NCBI RefSeq assembly: GCF_009649225.1
Contig: NZ_WJPP01000001.1
Span: 310,001-374,000, forward strand
Source of the DNA: Spiribacter salilacus
GTDB taxonomy: Bacteria > Pseudomonadota > Gammaproteobacteria > Nitrococcales > Nitrococcaceae
DNA length: 64,000 bases
Direction: 5' to 3'
Positions within the stretch are counted from its first letter, which is position 1; each line of letters opens with the position of its first letter. The notes beneath the pieces are model-generated. The model saw only the letters and a program-made list of their open reading frames with translations, did no database searches and was not told the origin of the DNA. Below are positions 19,684-28,626 of the stretch, in pieces. Position numbers and translations under genes: made by a program.

Positions 19684-20756
19684 CAACGTGCTTCAATCTC
19701 ACGCCATAGCTGTTGCAGAAATTGCAACTCCTCGCCTTTTAAGCTTGGCGTAAAAGCAAGCACTTCCATTTCATCGGGCGTTGGAGTAATGGGTACCTCT
19801 TGAAGGATGGGGTCTAACATGGGCTGTGCTGCAGCATTTGGACTGGCATAGTACGTCCAGTTAGAAAGCTGGGCGGCCACCTCTGCACGCAGCAAATAAT
19901 CAATAAAGGCATGCGCTAAATCGGCATTTGGGGCGTTAGCGGGAATCATCAGGTTATCCACCCATACCTCGGCGCCTTCTTCAGGAATCATAAACTCGAT
20001 ATCTGCGTAAGCCTCGGGGTCTTCATCTTTGTAGAAGATAAAATCACCATTAAACGTGATGCCCGCGTGCACACTGCCGCGCGCAATCTGCTGAAGTACG
20101 GGTGTGCCCTGCACAAAACCCACAAAGTTGCCCCGCTGTTTAGTATCAAGCATTACCTCAGCGGCCTGCATCAGCTCATCTCTGGCATCACAGTCATAGC
20201 CATAACCCAACCAGGCACAAACCGAACCAAGCACCACTTGGGCATCCTCAGGCACGGCAAAGGGCTGATCTGGATTGACTTTGGGGTCAAACAACACACT
20301 CCAGCTCTTTTCAACATCACCGAGCACCGCACGGTTATAGACAACACCGGTAGTGCCCCACTGATAGGCCACCGAGTATCGATTACCAGGGTCAAAGTTT
20401 GGATTAACGAAGGTTGAGAGCAAATTATTCAAATGAGGCAGCTGTTCATGATCAAGTGGCTGGACCAGTCCGGTCTCGATCAGTCGCGGCACGTAGTAGT
20501 TTGACGGCACGATAATGTCATACTGACTATCGCCGCCCGCCCGTAGTTTGGCAAACATCTCACCATTGGAATTGAAGTAATTTTCAACCACCGTAACGTC
20601 GTACTCGGCCTCAAATGCTTCAATAATTTCTGGATCCATATATTGCGACCAGTTGAACACGTTCAGGGTGCGCTCTTGCGCTGAAAGTGTTGCTGTTACC
20701 AGCAAACTCATCACTAATAATGAACCTAGCAACGTGCCTCGGACTATTCCGGCCAT
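19683..20756 (-). CDS. potD: Polyamine ABC transporter periplasmic substrate-binding protein (PotD/PotF type)
   Basis: 357 residues with a signal peptide (GTLLGSLLVMSLLVTATLSAQ). The mature part begins LNVFNWSQYMDPEIIEAFE and contains YDIIVPSNYYVPRLIETGLV, SVAYQWGTTGVVYN and WVDNLMIPANAPN, all typical of spermidine/putrescine binding proteins; the Trp and Asp residues in these motifs line the polyamine site. Whether it prefers putrescine or spermidine cannot be judged. It is the fourth transporter gene in the order ATPase, permease, permease, binding protein. Confidence 0.9.
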   Translation of the reverse strand: MAGIVRGTLLGSLLVMSLLVTATLSAQERTLNVFNWSQYMDPEIIEAFEAEYDVTVVENYFNSNGEMFAKLRAGGDSQYDIIVPSNYYVPRLIETGLVQPLDHEQLPHLNNLLSTFVNPNFDPGNRYSVAYQWGTTGVVYNRAVLGDVEKSWSVLFDPKVNPDQPFAVPEDAQVVLGSVCAWLGYGYDCDARDELMQAAEVMLDTKQRGNFVGFVQGTPVLQQIARGSVHAGITFNGDFIFYKDEDPEAYADIEFMIPEEGAEVWVDNLMIPANAPNADLAHAFIDYLLRAEVAAQLSNWTYYASPNAAAQPMLDPILQEVPITPTPDEMEVLAFTPSLKGEELQFLQQLWREIEAR

Positions 20757-20770
20757 GATTTTCCCCTTAC

Positions 20771-21562
20771 TTATGTTTTTACTGAGTGGCTGAAGCGAAA
20801 TTTAACGTGATGATAGACCAGCGCTGCCAAACCTGCGATGCCCACGGCAGCAATAATGAGCGCAGCAACCGCATTAACCTCAGGCGTAATGCCTTTACGA
20901 ACCGCGCTCCAAATATAAATAGGTAGTGTTGTGCTACTTGGCCCGGCGGTAAAGAAGCTGATCACAAAATCATCGATTGAAAGCGTAAACGCTAACAAAA
21001 AAGACGCAAGCAGCGCCGGCCAAAGCACGGGTATTAAGAAATAACGCAGGCGTTTGAGTGGTGAGGCATATAAGTCAGCACAGGCCTCAAAAAGTAACGG
21101 ATCGAGCACTAAAAGCCGCGAGTGCACAAGCAGCGCAACAAACGGAATCTGAAATGAGACATGAGCCAATATCATGGTACTTAGACCCGGCTCAAAAATG
21201 CCAAAATTTCGGTGCATGGCCACAAAAAACGTCATTTCAGAAATGCCGTAAACCACATCCGGCATAACAATAGGCAGATAAATTAGCCACACCAACCAAT
21301 GCAAATGCCAGTGCCGAAAACGGTACATTCCATAGCCGAGCATCGCGCCAAACACCACGGCAATCAGCGAAGAGCTCACACCGAGTATTAAACTGTTCTT
21401 AAAGGCTAGCAAAAGGGCATCGTTGGTCATTAGCCGGTCATACCACCGCAGAGAGAACCCGGCAAATCGCGCGGGCGAATTTGCCGCGTTAAAAGAGAAC
21501 AGAACCACTACCGCCAGTGGGGCATATAAAAACAGCATGGTGGCGTACCAAAACAGTCTCAT
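20771..21562 (-). CDS. potC: Polyamine ABC transporter permease (PotC/PotI type)
   Basis: 263-residue inner-membrane permease with about six helices. The cytoplasmic EAA loop that docks the ATPase reads EACADLYASPLKRLRYFLIPVLWPALLASF. FSLRWYDRLM, MPDVVYGISE and LSIDDFVISFFTAGPSSTTLPIYIWSAVRKGITPEVNA are standard for PotC/PotI. The ATG overlaps the stop of the other permease gene (ATGA). Confidence 0.92.
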   Translation of the reverse strand: MRLFWYATMLFLYAPLAVVVLFSFNAANSPARFAGFSLRWYDRLMTNDALLLAFKNSLILGVSSSLIAVVFGAMLGYGMYRFRHWHLHWLVWLIYLPIVMPDVVYGISEMTFFVAMHRNFGIFEPGLSTMILAHVSFQIPFVALLVHSRLLVLDPLLFEACADLYASPLKRLRYFLIPVLWPALLASFLLAFTLSIDDFVISFFTAGPSSTTLPIYIWSAVRKGITPEVNAVAALIIAAVGIAGLAALVYHHVKFRFSHSVKT

Positions 21563-22449
21563 AGCAGCATCTCGCGTTCACTACTCAACCGCCGCGCGGC
21601 GCGCCGAAGGATGTAAAGCCCAAGGAGCGTTGCCAAAATCATTAATAATGCGCCTGCCGCACCAAGCGGCCAATTGGCACCGTCTGCAAACTGCCGTGCC
21701 ACAAGGTTTCCGATCATACTGGAGCGCCCTCCCCCCAAAAGTTCAGGCACAACAAACATGCCAAACGCGGGAACTGCCACTAACACCGTGCCGGCAAGCA
21801 ACCCGGGTAAGGTCTGCGGCAAGACGGCATGAACAAATGCCCGCATCGGTGTTGCAAACAGATCACGTGCCGCCTCAACTTGCGCATGGTCTAGGCGCTC
21901 GAATGCCGCATACAGCGGCAGCACCATAAAGGGCAGAAAGTTATAGACCATGCCCACGACCACCGCAAACTGCGAGGGAAATAACCCCATTTGCGGCTCC
22001 GTAAAACCCAGCATTGCCGACAAGTTAGCTAATGGGGTGCCTGGGGAGAATAGGTTCATCCAGCCAACCGCCCGAATGACCTGATTGGTCCACGACGGCA
22101 CCACAATTAACACGAGCATTAACGGACGCAAGTGCACAGGGCGCGTGGCAATGTAATACGCAATAGGATAGGAAATCAGTATGACCAAAATCGTGGCAAA
22201 GGTGGCTTGCCACAGTGAACGTCCTAAGGTGTATAAGTTGCCAGGACTCCAACCTAATAAACCAAACCCGGCAAGCTCACGAAACGCATGTAAACTCAGC
22301 GGAAGTTGCGGTAACCCGTAGGGATCATTACTTAAAAAAGCAATACTAATCAGGTAGAGACTCGGCAAAACAAGAAAAACGATGATCCAAAGAACACCTG
22401 GCCCGATGATGGCCACCAGCTGCCCGGTTTGTTTTGCAATCTGCTGCAT
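21559..22449 (-). CDS. potB: Polyamine ABC transporter permease (PotB/PotH type)
   Basis: 296 residues, about six transmembrane helices. Family motifs are LYLISIAFLSNDPYG, VVPSWTNQVIRAVGWM, FLPFMVLPLYAAFERLD and the EAA loop EAARDLFATPMRAFVHAVLPQTLPGL. A reading frame open to 22497 would overlap the ATPase gene; ATG 22449 (MQQIAKQ), with GGGGG just upstream and 7 bases after the ATPase stop, fits better. Confidence 0.92.
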   Translation of the reverse strand: MQQIAKQTGQLVAIIGPGVLWIIVFLVLPSLYLISIAFLSNDPYGLPQLPLSLHAFRELAGFGLLGWSPGNLYTLGRSLWQATFATILVILISYPIAYYIATRPVHLRPLMLVLIVVPSWTNQVIRAVGWMNLFSPGTPLANLSAMLGFTEPQMGLFPSQFAVVVGMVYNFLPFMVLPLYAAFERLDHAQVEAARDLFATPMRAFVHAVLPQTLPGLLAGTVLVAVPAFGMFVVPELLGGGRSSMIGNLVARQFADGANWPLGAAGALLMILATLLGLYILRRAARRLSSEREMLL

Positions 22450-22456
22450 CAACCCC

Positions 22457-23530
22457 CTACCCGGGCAATATGGCAACCGCCTCGGGCGCCACGTCAATGG
22501 TTACATCCTGACCTGAAGCAAACAGTGCTTGACCGAGGTTGTGCGACCGAACTGTTAAACGGGCGTTGCCACAGAGCACTCGATACTCCGTGCTCCCGCC
22601 ACGATACAAGCACTCTTCAACCCTTGCAGTCAGTCGGTTATGCCCCTCAACAACGCCTGCCTTTAAAGACAAGGCCTCTTCACGCAAAAGAATATGCGAC
22701 CCAGCCGCGAACCGCCCTTTTAAGACCCCAAAATCGGCAACGATTTCGTCCTCGTTTCGCTGCTGGATCGCAAAAATATTTTGGTGCCCCATAAAACGCG
22801 CCACAAAAAGCGTTTTGGGCTGTTCATAGATAACCTGCGGCGTACCCACTTGCTGAACCTGCCCCTCATGCAGCACGGCCATCCGGTGGCTCATCACCAT
22901 CGCCTCTTGCTGATCATGGGTAACAAACACAAAAGTCATGCCTAGGCGCCGCTGTAAGCGTTGTAACTCAACCTGCAACTGGCCACGTAGCCCGGCATCA
23001 AGCGCCGAGAGGGGCTCGTCTAACAAAAGGACATCGGGCTCGTTAATTAATGCGCGCGCTAAAGCCACGCGCTGCTTCTGCCCCCCTGACAGCTGCTCAG
23101 GATTACGGTCTAACAGGTCATCTACTTTAGTAATCTCAGCCATTGCTTGAACGCGCTGCTGAATAATCTGACGTTTAACGCGCTGCATCTGCAAACCAAA
23201 GCCGATGTTGTCGCGAACGTTTCGGTTAGGAAAAAGCGCATAAGACTGAAAAACGGTATTCACGCTTCGCTGGTGCGGCGGGACACCGTCTAACAGGCGC
23301 CCGCCAATAGATATGGAACCTCGATCTGGCTGTTCTAACCCGGCAATGATCCGCAGCAAGGTGGTCTTGCCGCAACCCGAAGGGCCAAGTAGTGTGAAAA
23401 ACTCCCCAGGCTGCACATCAAGATCCACCCCATCAAGCGCAGTCATTTTGCTTGAAAAAGCTTTATGGAGGCTGCGGATGGATATGGAGGACGCCTGTCG
23501 AGCGCCATTGGCAGTAGGCTGCGGCATCAT
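22457..23530 (-). CDS. potA: Polyamine ABC transporter ATP-binding protein (PotA/PotG type)
   Basis: 357 residues. ATPase motifs are Walker A GPSGCGKTT, Q-loop VFQSYALFP, signature LSGGQKQRVALARAL, Walker B VLLLDEPLSALD and switch His in FVTHDQQEAM. The C-terminal TOBE-type beta domain follows (residues 240-350, RFMGHQNIFA...). The gene begins 23 bases after an ArsR-family regulator on the same strand and is followed by both permeases and the binding protein. Confidence 0.93.
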   Translation of the reverse strand: MMPQPTANGARQASSISIRSLHKAFSSKMTALDGVDLDVQPGEFFTLLGPSGCGKTTLLRIIAGLEQPDRGSISIGGRLLDGVPPHQRSVNTVFQSYALFPNRNVRDNIGFGLQMQRVKRQIIQQRVQAMAEITKVDDLLDRNPEQLSGGQKQRVALARALINEPDVLLLDEPLSALDAGLRGQLQVELQRLQRRLGMTFVFVTHDQQEAMVMSHRMAVLHEGQVQQVGTPQVIYEQPKTLFVARFMGHQNIFAIQQRNEDEIVADFGVLKGRFAAGSHILLREEALSLKAGVVEGHNRLTARVEECLYRGGSTEYRVLCGNARLTVRSHNLGQALFASGQDVTIDVAPEAVAILPG

Positions 23531-23553
23531 GCCCTTCAGTATACGGTAATTAA

Positions 23554-23889
23554 TCAGTAATCTGGCAACAACGCCTGTTCTCGAGCCAAACGGGAGCGCG
23601 TTCCATCACAGACAATATTACAAAGATCGAAGATAAACGGCGCTGTAATGCCAAAATAGGCGCGATTACCCGCTTGGCGTCGCCCAACTAATCCCGCGGT
23701 ACGCAACAAACTTAGGTGCTTGGACACGTTGGACTGACTGGCGCTGGTCAGCTCTGCGATTTCTCCAACCGTTCGCTCACCCGTCTGTAGGCAATGCAAA
23801 ATCCGTAAGCGCTGGGCATCGCCAAGCACACGAAACTGATGCGCAATCAGCTCTAGCGATTCATCAGCATTGTTAAATGGGTGATTCAT
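23554..23889 (-). CDS. ArsR-family transcriptional repressor
   Basis: 111 residues. The winged HTH is intact (FRVLGDAQRLRILHCL, ERTVGEIAELTSASQSNVSKHLSLLRTAGLVGRRQAGNRAYF). Cys33 in the first helix region and Cys90/Cys94 in the C-terminal helix (FDLCNIVC) could bind metal or form a thiol switch as in BigR/SqrR-type persulfide sensors, but the spacing is not identical to those. It is divergent from the MMPL pump gene with a perfect palindrome between them, and it also reads into the polyamine operon 23 bases downstream, so it may control both directions. Confidence 0.88.
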   Translation of the reverse strand: MNHPFNNADESLELIAHQFRVLGDAQRLRILHCLQTGERTVGEIAELTSASQSNVSKHLSLLRTAGLVGRRQAGNRAYFGITAPFIFDLCNIVCDGTRSRLAREQALLPDY

Positions 23890-23929
23890 GCTGAGTAGGA
23901 TAAACGATCTTTTCGTATTTTACTATTTA

Positions 23930-23947
23930 ACTATATTGGAATATAGT
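23930..23947. promoter_or_regulatory. Perfect palindrome, probable ArsR operator
   Basis: ACTATATT-GG-AATATAGT is a perfect 8-2-8 inverted repeat. On the plus strand TTTACT, 17 bases and TATAGT (23942-23947) make a plausible promoter for the MMPL gene whose -10 box is the right arm of the palindrome, so a bound repressor would block it. ArsR proteins typically use such AT-rich repeats. Confidence 0.7.
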
Positions 23948-23974
23948 AAGACGACTTAATGGTTAGGAGTTGAC

Positions 23975-26569
23975 ATGGGTCGTCGTATTGCCGAATTCGC
24001 TATGGATCATCCGCGGGCTGTTTTTATTGCCACGCTGCTCATCACTCTACTGGGCACCGCGTTAATCCCCCTGATTCAGATCGATACCGATCCGGAAAAC
24101 ATGCTCCCGAGCGAGCAGGAAGACCGCGTTCGGCATAACCTCATCAAAGAACAATTTAACCTACACGATATGATCGTCGTGGGTGTGGTTAATGAACAAA
24201 ATTCCAACGGCGTCTTCAACCCGCAGTCACTCACTGCGCTACATGCTTTATCAGAAGGCATTGCCGGTATTGATGGCGTTATTCGGCGCGACCTACTCTC
24301 TTTAGCCACCGTCGATAATATCGAGCAAGGCGGCGTTGGGACCATCCGGTTTGAACAAATGATGGGGACGCCCCCGCAAACCACAGAGCAAGCACTCGCC
24401 ATACGAGAAGCCACGCTCTCCCTACCCCTGTTTGCCGATACGCTTATTTCGAGTGATGGTGGAGCGACTGCGATTTACGTACCGATCGAGGCCAAAGATC
24501 AGAGTTACCGCATTGCAAACGAAATTCGAGACCTCATTAGCGAGCTCGATACCCAAGATGACTTTCACATCACCGGATTGCCCGTGGCGGAAGATACCTT
24601 CGGCGTGGAAATGTTTATTCAAATGGCCATCTCCGCACCGCTTGCGGCCTTAGTCATTTTCGCGCTGCTTTGGTGGTTCTTTCGATCCGTTACACTCATC
24701 ATCGCGCCCATGTTAATGGCCTTTGCCGTAGTGCTCACCACAATGGGCGCTTTAATCGGCATGGGTTATACCGTGCACATCATGAGCTCCATGATCCCCA
24801 TCTTTTTAATGCCCATTGCTGTGGTTGACTCGGTGCATATTCTCTCGGAATTTGCAGATCGATACCGACCAGAAAAAGGCGCTCGCAAGACCATGTCTGA
24901 GGTAATGGGGCATTTATTTACACCGATGCTGTATACCTCAATTACCTCTGGCATTGGATTTGCTTCATTAGCCTTCACGCCGATACCGCCCGTGCAAGTG
25001 TTTGGGCTTTTTGTGGGCGCCGGCATTATTCTCGCCTTTGTACTGACCATTATTTTCATTCCGGCCTATGCCGTTGCCATTAACCCAGAGCGGCTCAGCA
25101 AACTGCGTGCAGGCAGCCAGGAGAGCAGCGCTGATGAAACGGGACTGGCCCGCAGTTTGATCCGCCTAGGCACATTTGCCACGGCGCGGGCGCGTTTTGT
25201 GGTGATTGTGTTTGCCGGTAGCCTGCTGGTGGCCGGTTACGGAATCAGCCAAATCGTTGTTAATGATAACCCGGTACGCTGGTTCCAATCCCAACACCCC
25301 ATCCGCGTTGCAGATGAGGTACTTAACCGTCATTTTGCCGGCACCTATAGCGCCTACTTTCGGCTGGAATCGAATGTCGCTGAACAGGCGCCGGCCCGAT
25401 TTAAAACCCGTGTTGATGAGATTTTGAATAACGCCGAAGCACAAGGCATCACACTCAGTGAAACTTGGGCCGAGATTAGTGATCCCATCGCCGCTGATAC
25501 AACAGAATTTGAAGCGTACCTAGAACAAGTCAGCGTGGAAGTAGAAGATGCGTTATTTTTTGCTGATACCGAAAAGCTTGCCGGTTTAGAGCAACTTCTT
25601 GAAGCCACGGACGAGGCCCGCGGCGATTTGAACTTCTGGCAAAGACCCGAGAACCTTGCCTACATTGCTGAAATGCAAGAAGCACTTGCTGAGAGCCCGC
25701 AAGTGGGCAAGGTGAATACGCTCGCCGATCTCGTTCGAACGGTTTATCGCGAATTGCTCAGTGGCGACGATGCCGATTACCAGATTCCTGAAACGCGTCA
25801 AGGTGTTGCGCAAACCATCCTCAGCTTTCAGGGCTCTAATCGCCCCCATGACCTATGGCGCATGGTGACGCAAGACTATCAGGCAGCCAATCTTTGGCTT
25901 CAGCTGACCAGTGGCGATAACCAAGACATGCAACAAGTAATTGATCTGGCAGATGCCTATATTGCCGAAAACCCCTTACCTAACGGCGTAACCGCCAGCT
26001 GGGGCGGCCTCAACTACATCAATGTGGTCTGGCAGAACGCCATGGTAAAAGGCATGGCGCAGAGCCTTGCGGTTGCCTGGGTAATGGTGGCATTAATGAT
26101 GTTCCTGCTATTCCGCTCGATCATCTTTGGTCTACTTGCGATGGTTCCTCTCACCGTGAGCATTGCCCTGATCTATGGCGTTGTAGGCCTTATTGGCAAA
26201 GCTTATGACATGCCGATTGCGGTTTTATCTTCGCTTACGCTCGGCCTATCCGTTGACTTTGCAATTCACTTTATTGAGCGTAGTCGTGAGTATTATCAAG
26301 CGACGGGCCGATTTACGGAAAGCATGCGCCTGATGTTTAAGGAGCCAGCTCGAGCTATTTCACGCAACGCAATCGTCATTGCGGTGGGCTTCCTGCCGCT
26401 GCTTGCAGCGCCGCTTGTTCCCTACAACACGGTGGGTATTTTCTTAGCTAGCATAATGGCGGCTTCTGCACTCGCTTCTATCGTGCTGCTGCCGGCTATC
26501 TTAACGTTGCTCCAAAAATGGCTTATGCCAGATCGCAAGCCATCAACCACACAGGAGTCTACCTCATGA
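23975..26569 (+). CDS. MMPL/RND-superfamily exporter
   Basis: 864-residue inner-membrane pump with the RND duplication: TM1, a periplasmic domain of about 190 residues, TM2-6, TM7, a second periplasmic domain (residues 430-680) and TM8-12. Charged residues sit in TM4 (PIAVVDSVHILSEFADR) and its repeat in TM10 (LGLSVDFAIHFIERSREYY), as expected for proton-driven transport. Members of this group move lipids or other hydrophobic molecules and lack the long TolC-docking hairpins of drug pumps. ATG 23975 follows GGAG. The next gene starts at an ATGA overlap, and together with the beta-barrel gene the set could span the envelope. The substrate is unknown. Confidence 0.88.
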   Translation: MGRRIAEFAMDHPRAVFIATLLITLLGTALIPLIQIDTDPENMLPSEQEDRVRHNLIKEQFNLHDMIVVGVVNEQNSNGVFNPQSLTALHALSEGIAGIDGVIRRDLLSLATVDNIEQGGVGTIRFEQMMGTPPQTTEQALAIREATLSLPLFADTLISSDGGATAIYVPIEAKDQSYRIANEIRDLISELDTQDDFHITGLPVAEDTFGVEMFIQMAISAPLAALVIFALLWWFFRSVTLIIAPMLMAFAVVLTTMGALIGMGYTVHIMSSMIPIFLMPIAVVDSVHILSEFADRYRPEKGARKTMSEVMGHLFTPMLYTSITSGIGFASLAFTPIPPVQVFGLFVGAGIILAFVLTIIFIPAYAVAINPERLSKLRAGSQESSADETGLARSLIRLGTFATARARFVVIVFAGSLLVAGYGISQIVVNDNPVRWFQSQHPIRVADEVLNRHFAGTYSAYFRLESNVAEQAPARFKTRVDEILNNAEAQGITLSETWAEISDPIAADTTEFEAYLEQVSVEVEDALFFADTEKLAGLEQLLEATDEARGDLNFWQRPENLAYIAEMQEALAESPQVGKVNTLADLVRTVYRELLSGDDADYQIPETRQGVAQTILSFQGSNRPHDLWRMVTQDYQAANLWLQLTSGDNQDMQQVIDLADAYIAENPLPNGVTASWGGLNYINVVWQNAMVKGMAQSLAVAWVMVALMMFLLFRSIIFGLLAMVPLTVSIALIYGVVGLIGKAYDMPIAVLSSLTLGLSVDFAIHFIERSREYYQATGRFTESMRLMFKEPARAISRNAIVIAVGFLPLLAAPLVPYNTVGIFLASIMAASALASIVLLPAILTLLQKWLMPDRKPSTTQESTS

Positions 26570-27363
26570 TGTATCGCTCACTCCTTTCAATGATGATTGG
26601 GCTAGCACTGCTAACCACCACGGCGGCAAACGCCCAGCTGACCGATGCCGATGAGATTGTCGAACGCGCCAATAACGCTTCGTATTATGCAGGTGACGAT
26701 GGCCGATCAGCGGCACGGATGCTGATTGTTGACGGCGATAATCAACAACAGCGCCAATTTGTATTGCTGCGCAAGGATGTAGAGGACGGTGGAGATCAGC
26801 GGTATCTCGTTGTATTCAGCCGGCCTGCCGATATTCGTGGCACCGTGTTTCGGGTCGAGAAGAAAGTTGGCCAAGCGGATGATCGCTGGCTCTACCTACC
26901 GGCATTGGATTTAGTACGGAGAATCTCTTCTGGCGATAAGCGAACAAGCTTTGTCGGGTCTAATTTCTTTTACGAAGACATCTCCGGTCGTGACCTAGCG
27001 GAAGACCAACATGAATTGATCGAAACCGACGCGGATTACTACATTATCGAAAGTACGCCACGCGATCCGAGTAGCGTTGAATTTGCCGCATTCCAGACGT
27101 GGATAGATCGCGAGACCATGCTTCCCATGCGTACCGAATATCGGCGTGACAATGGCGAAGTCTACCGCCGCATGGAAGTCACCCAGGTAGAGGTTATTGA
27201 TGGTTATCCAACCGGTACCGAGGTGCGTATGAGCGACTTAGATTCAGGCGGTTACACCATTACGCAGTTTGCGTTCTCTGAATACGACATTGGACTTCCG
27301 GACGATATCTTCAGTGAGCGCTCACTGCGCAACCCACCACGTCAGTGGCTACGCCGGGATTGA
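26566..27363 (+). CDS. LolA-like periplasmic protein (outer membrane lipoprotein-sorting family)
   Basis: 265 residues. ATG 26566 overlaps the pump stop (ATGA) with AGGAG 8 bases upstream. A signal peptide (SLLSMMIGLALLTTTAANAQ) precedes a LolA_like domain with the hallmark DDRWLYLPALDLVRRIS, SGDKRTSFVGSNFFYEDIS and TWIDRETMLPMRTEY. LolA-fold proteins are half-barrels that shield acyl chains in the periplasm. This branch regularly sits beside MMPL pumps and probably carries the pumped lipid-like cargo. It is not LolA itself, which handles all lipoproteins. Confidence 0.85.
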   Translation: MMYRSLLSMMIGLALLTTTAANAQLTDADEIVERANNASYYAGDDGRSAARMLIVDGDNQQQRQFVLLRKDVEDGGDQRYLVVFSRPADIRGTVFRVEKKVGQADDRWLYLPALDLVRRISSGDKRTSFVGSNFFYEDISGRDLAEDQHELIETDADYYIIESTPRDPSSVEFAAFQTWIDRETMLPMRTEYRRDNGEVYRRMEVTQVEVIDGYPTGTEVRMSDLDSGGYTITQFAFSEYDIGLPDDIFSERSLRNPPRQWLRRD

Positions 27364-27373
27364 GGGTGAGACG

Positions 27374-28615
27374 ATGCGATGCTACCGATCAATGTTGCTG
27401 AGTCTGCGCGCTGCGTTTTTCGTACTGCCTTTACTGGCGGCAAGTATCAGCCTAGCCCAAGAGGCCGACTGGGGCGATGACGACTGGGGTGACGATGATT
27501 GGGGCACTGAGCCGGAGGGCTGGGCTTGGTATGGTTTTATTGAGGGCGCAGCGGCAGCGCGTACACGCTCAGAGCCTCTCCTTGAGGAAGATTCTACGCT
27601 GGCGGAAACTCGCGTACAGCTTGAAGGAAACCGCGCGATTGGACGGGGCGAAATTAGCTTTAAGGGAGACCTTTGGCTAGATGGCGTTACAGACAACGTT
27701 GAAAGCGATCTGCGCGAGGCAAACTTTTTCACCCCTATTGGTGACTCGGTTGATCTGCAAATCGGCCGTCAGATTTTAACTTGGGGCACGGGCGATCTGG
27801 TTTTTTTAAACGATTTATTTCCGAAAGACTTTATCTCCTTTTTTAGCGGGCGCGATGATGAGTACTTAAAAGCGCCTGCCAATGCGGCCAAACTGTCTTG
27901 GTATGGCCCAATAGCAGTTGATGTTGTTTGGATGCCCATGGCAGCCCCCGACCGCTTTCTGACCGGTGAGCGCCTGTCTTACTTTTCGCCGATGGCCGGA
28001 GAGCGTGTAGCCGCCCCGCCGCGGCTTGACCCAATTGATCGTGACGACTTCGCAGACGATAGTGAGTTTTCTATTCGGCTCTCTAAAACCATCAATGGCG
28101 TGGAGCTAGCTGGCTATGGGTTTACTGGGTTTAACAAACAACCAACCGGCTTTGATCAGCAAGCGCAGCGCGCTACCTTTCCTCGGCTCAATGTGATTGG
28201 TGCAAGCGCTCGTGGCAGCGCGTTCGGGGGCATTGTGAATGTTGAAACTGCCATGCATGAGACCGAGCCTGAAGATCAATTTCGCTTTTTAACCGGGTAT
28301 GAGCATTCACCTATCGGTGATTTAACCTTGGGCTGGCAGTATTACCTAGAGTCCGAAGACGATGACGATCGGCATCTATTGACCAATAGAATCACTTGGC
28401 AACTCTTACAACAAGACCTTACCGCTTCGTTATTTACATTTTACTCGGCCTCTGATGAGGGCTGGTATCTGCGGCCGGGCCTAGAGTATCGCTTTAGCGA
28501 TCAGCTAACCGGCAGCGTGGGTGGCAATCTTTTTGGTGGTGATGAGATATCCGGTTTTTATTCGCAGTTGGAGAATAACTCCAACGTCTTTTTACGTGTT
28601 CGTTATCAATTTTAG
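27374..28615 (+). CDS. Predicted outer-membrane beta-barrel partner of the MMPL pump
   Basis: 413 residues. A signal peptide ending SISLAQ is followed by an unusual acidic repeat (WGDDDWGDDDWGTEP), then many amphipathic strands and a terminal Phe (VFLRVRYQF), the usual BAM recognition signal. The region DLQIGRQILTWGTGDLVFLNDLFPKD resembles DUF1302-type barrels that accompany MMPL and LolA-like genes. ATG 27374 lies 10 bases after the LolA-like stop, with GAGGGTGAG between them; an open frame from 27269 lies inside the previous gene and lacks a signal peptide at its start. The likely role is export to, or passage through, the outer membrane. Confidence 0.75.
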   Translation: MRCYRSMLLSLRAAFFVLPLLAASISLAQEADWGDDDWGDDDWGTEPEGWAWYGFIEGAAAARTRSEPLLEEDSTLAETRVQLEGNRAIGRGEISFKGDLWLDGVTDNVESDLREANFFTPIGDSVDLQIGRQILTWGTGDLVFLNDLFPKDFISFFSGRDDEYLKAPANAAKLSWYGPIAVDVVWMPMAAPDRFLTGERLSYFSPMAGERVAAPPRLDPIDRDDFADDSEFSIRLSKTINGVELAGYGFTGFNKQPTGFDQQAQRATFPRLNVIGASARGSAFGGIVNVETAMHETEPEDQFRFLTGYEHSPIGDLTLGWQYYLESEDDDDRHLLTNRITWQLLQQDLTASLFTFYSASDEGWYLRPGLEYRFSDQLTGSVGGNLFGGDEISGFYSQLENNSNVFLRVRYQF

Positions 28616-28626
28616 GAGACTCTGTT

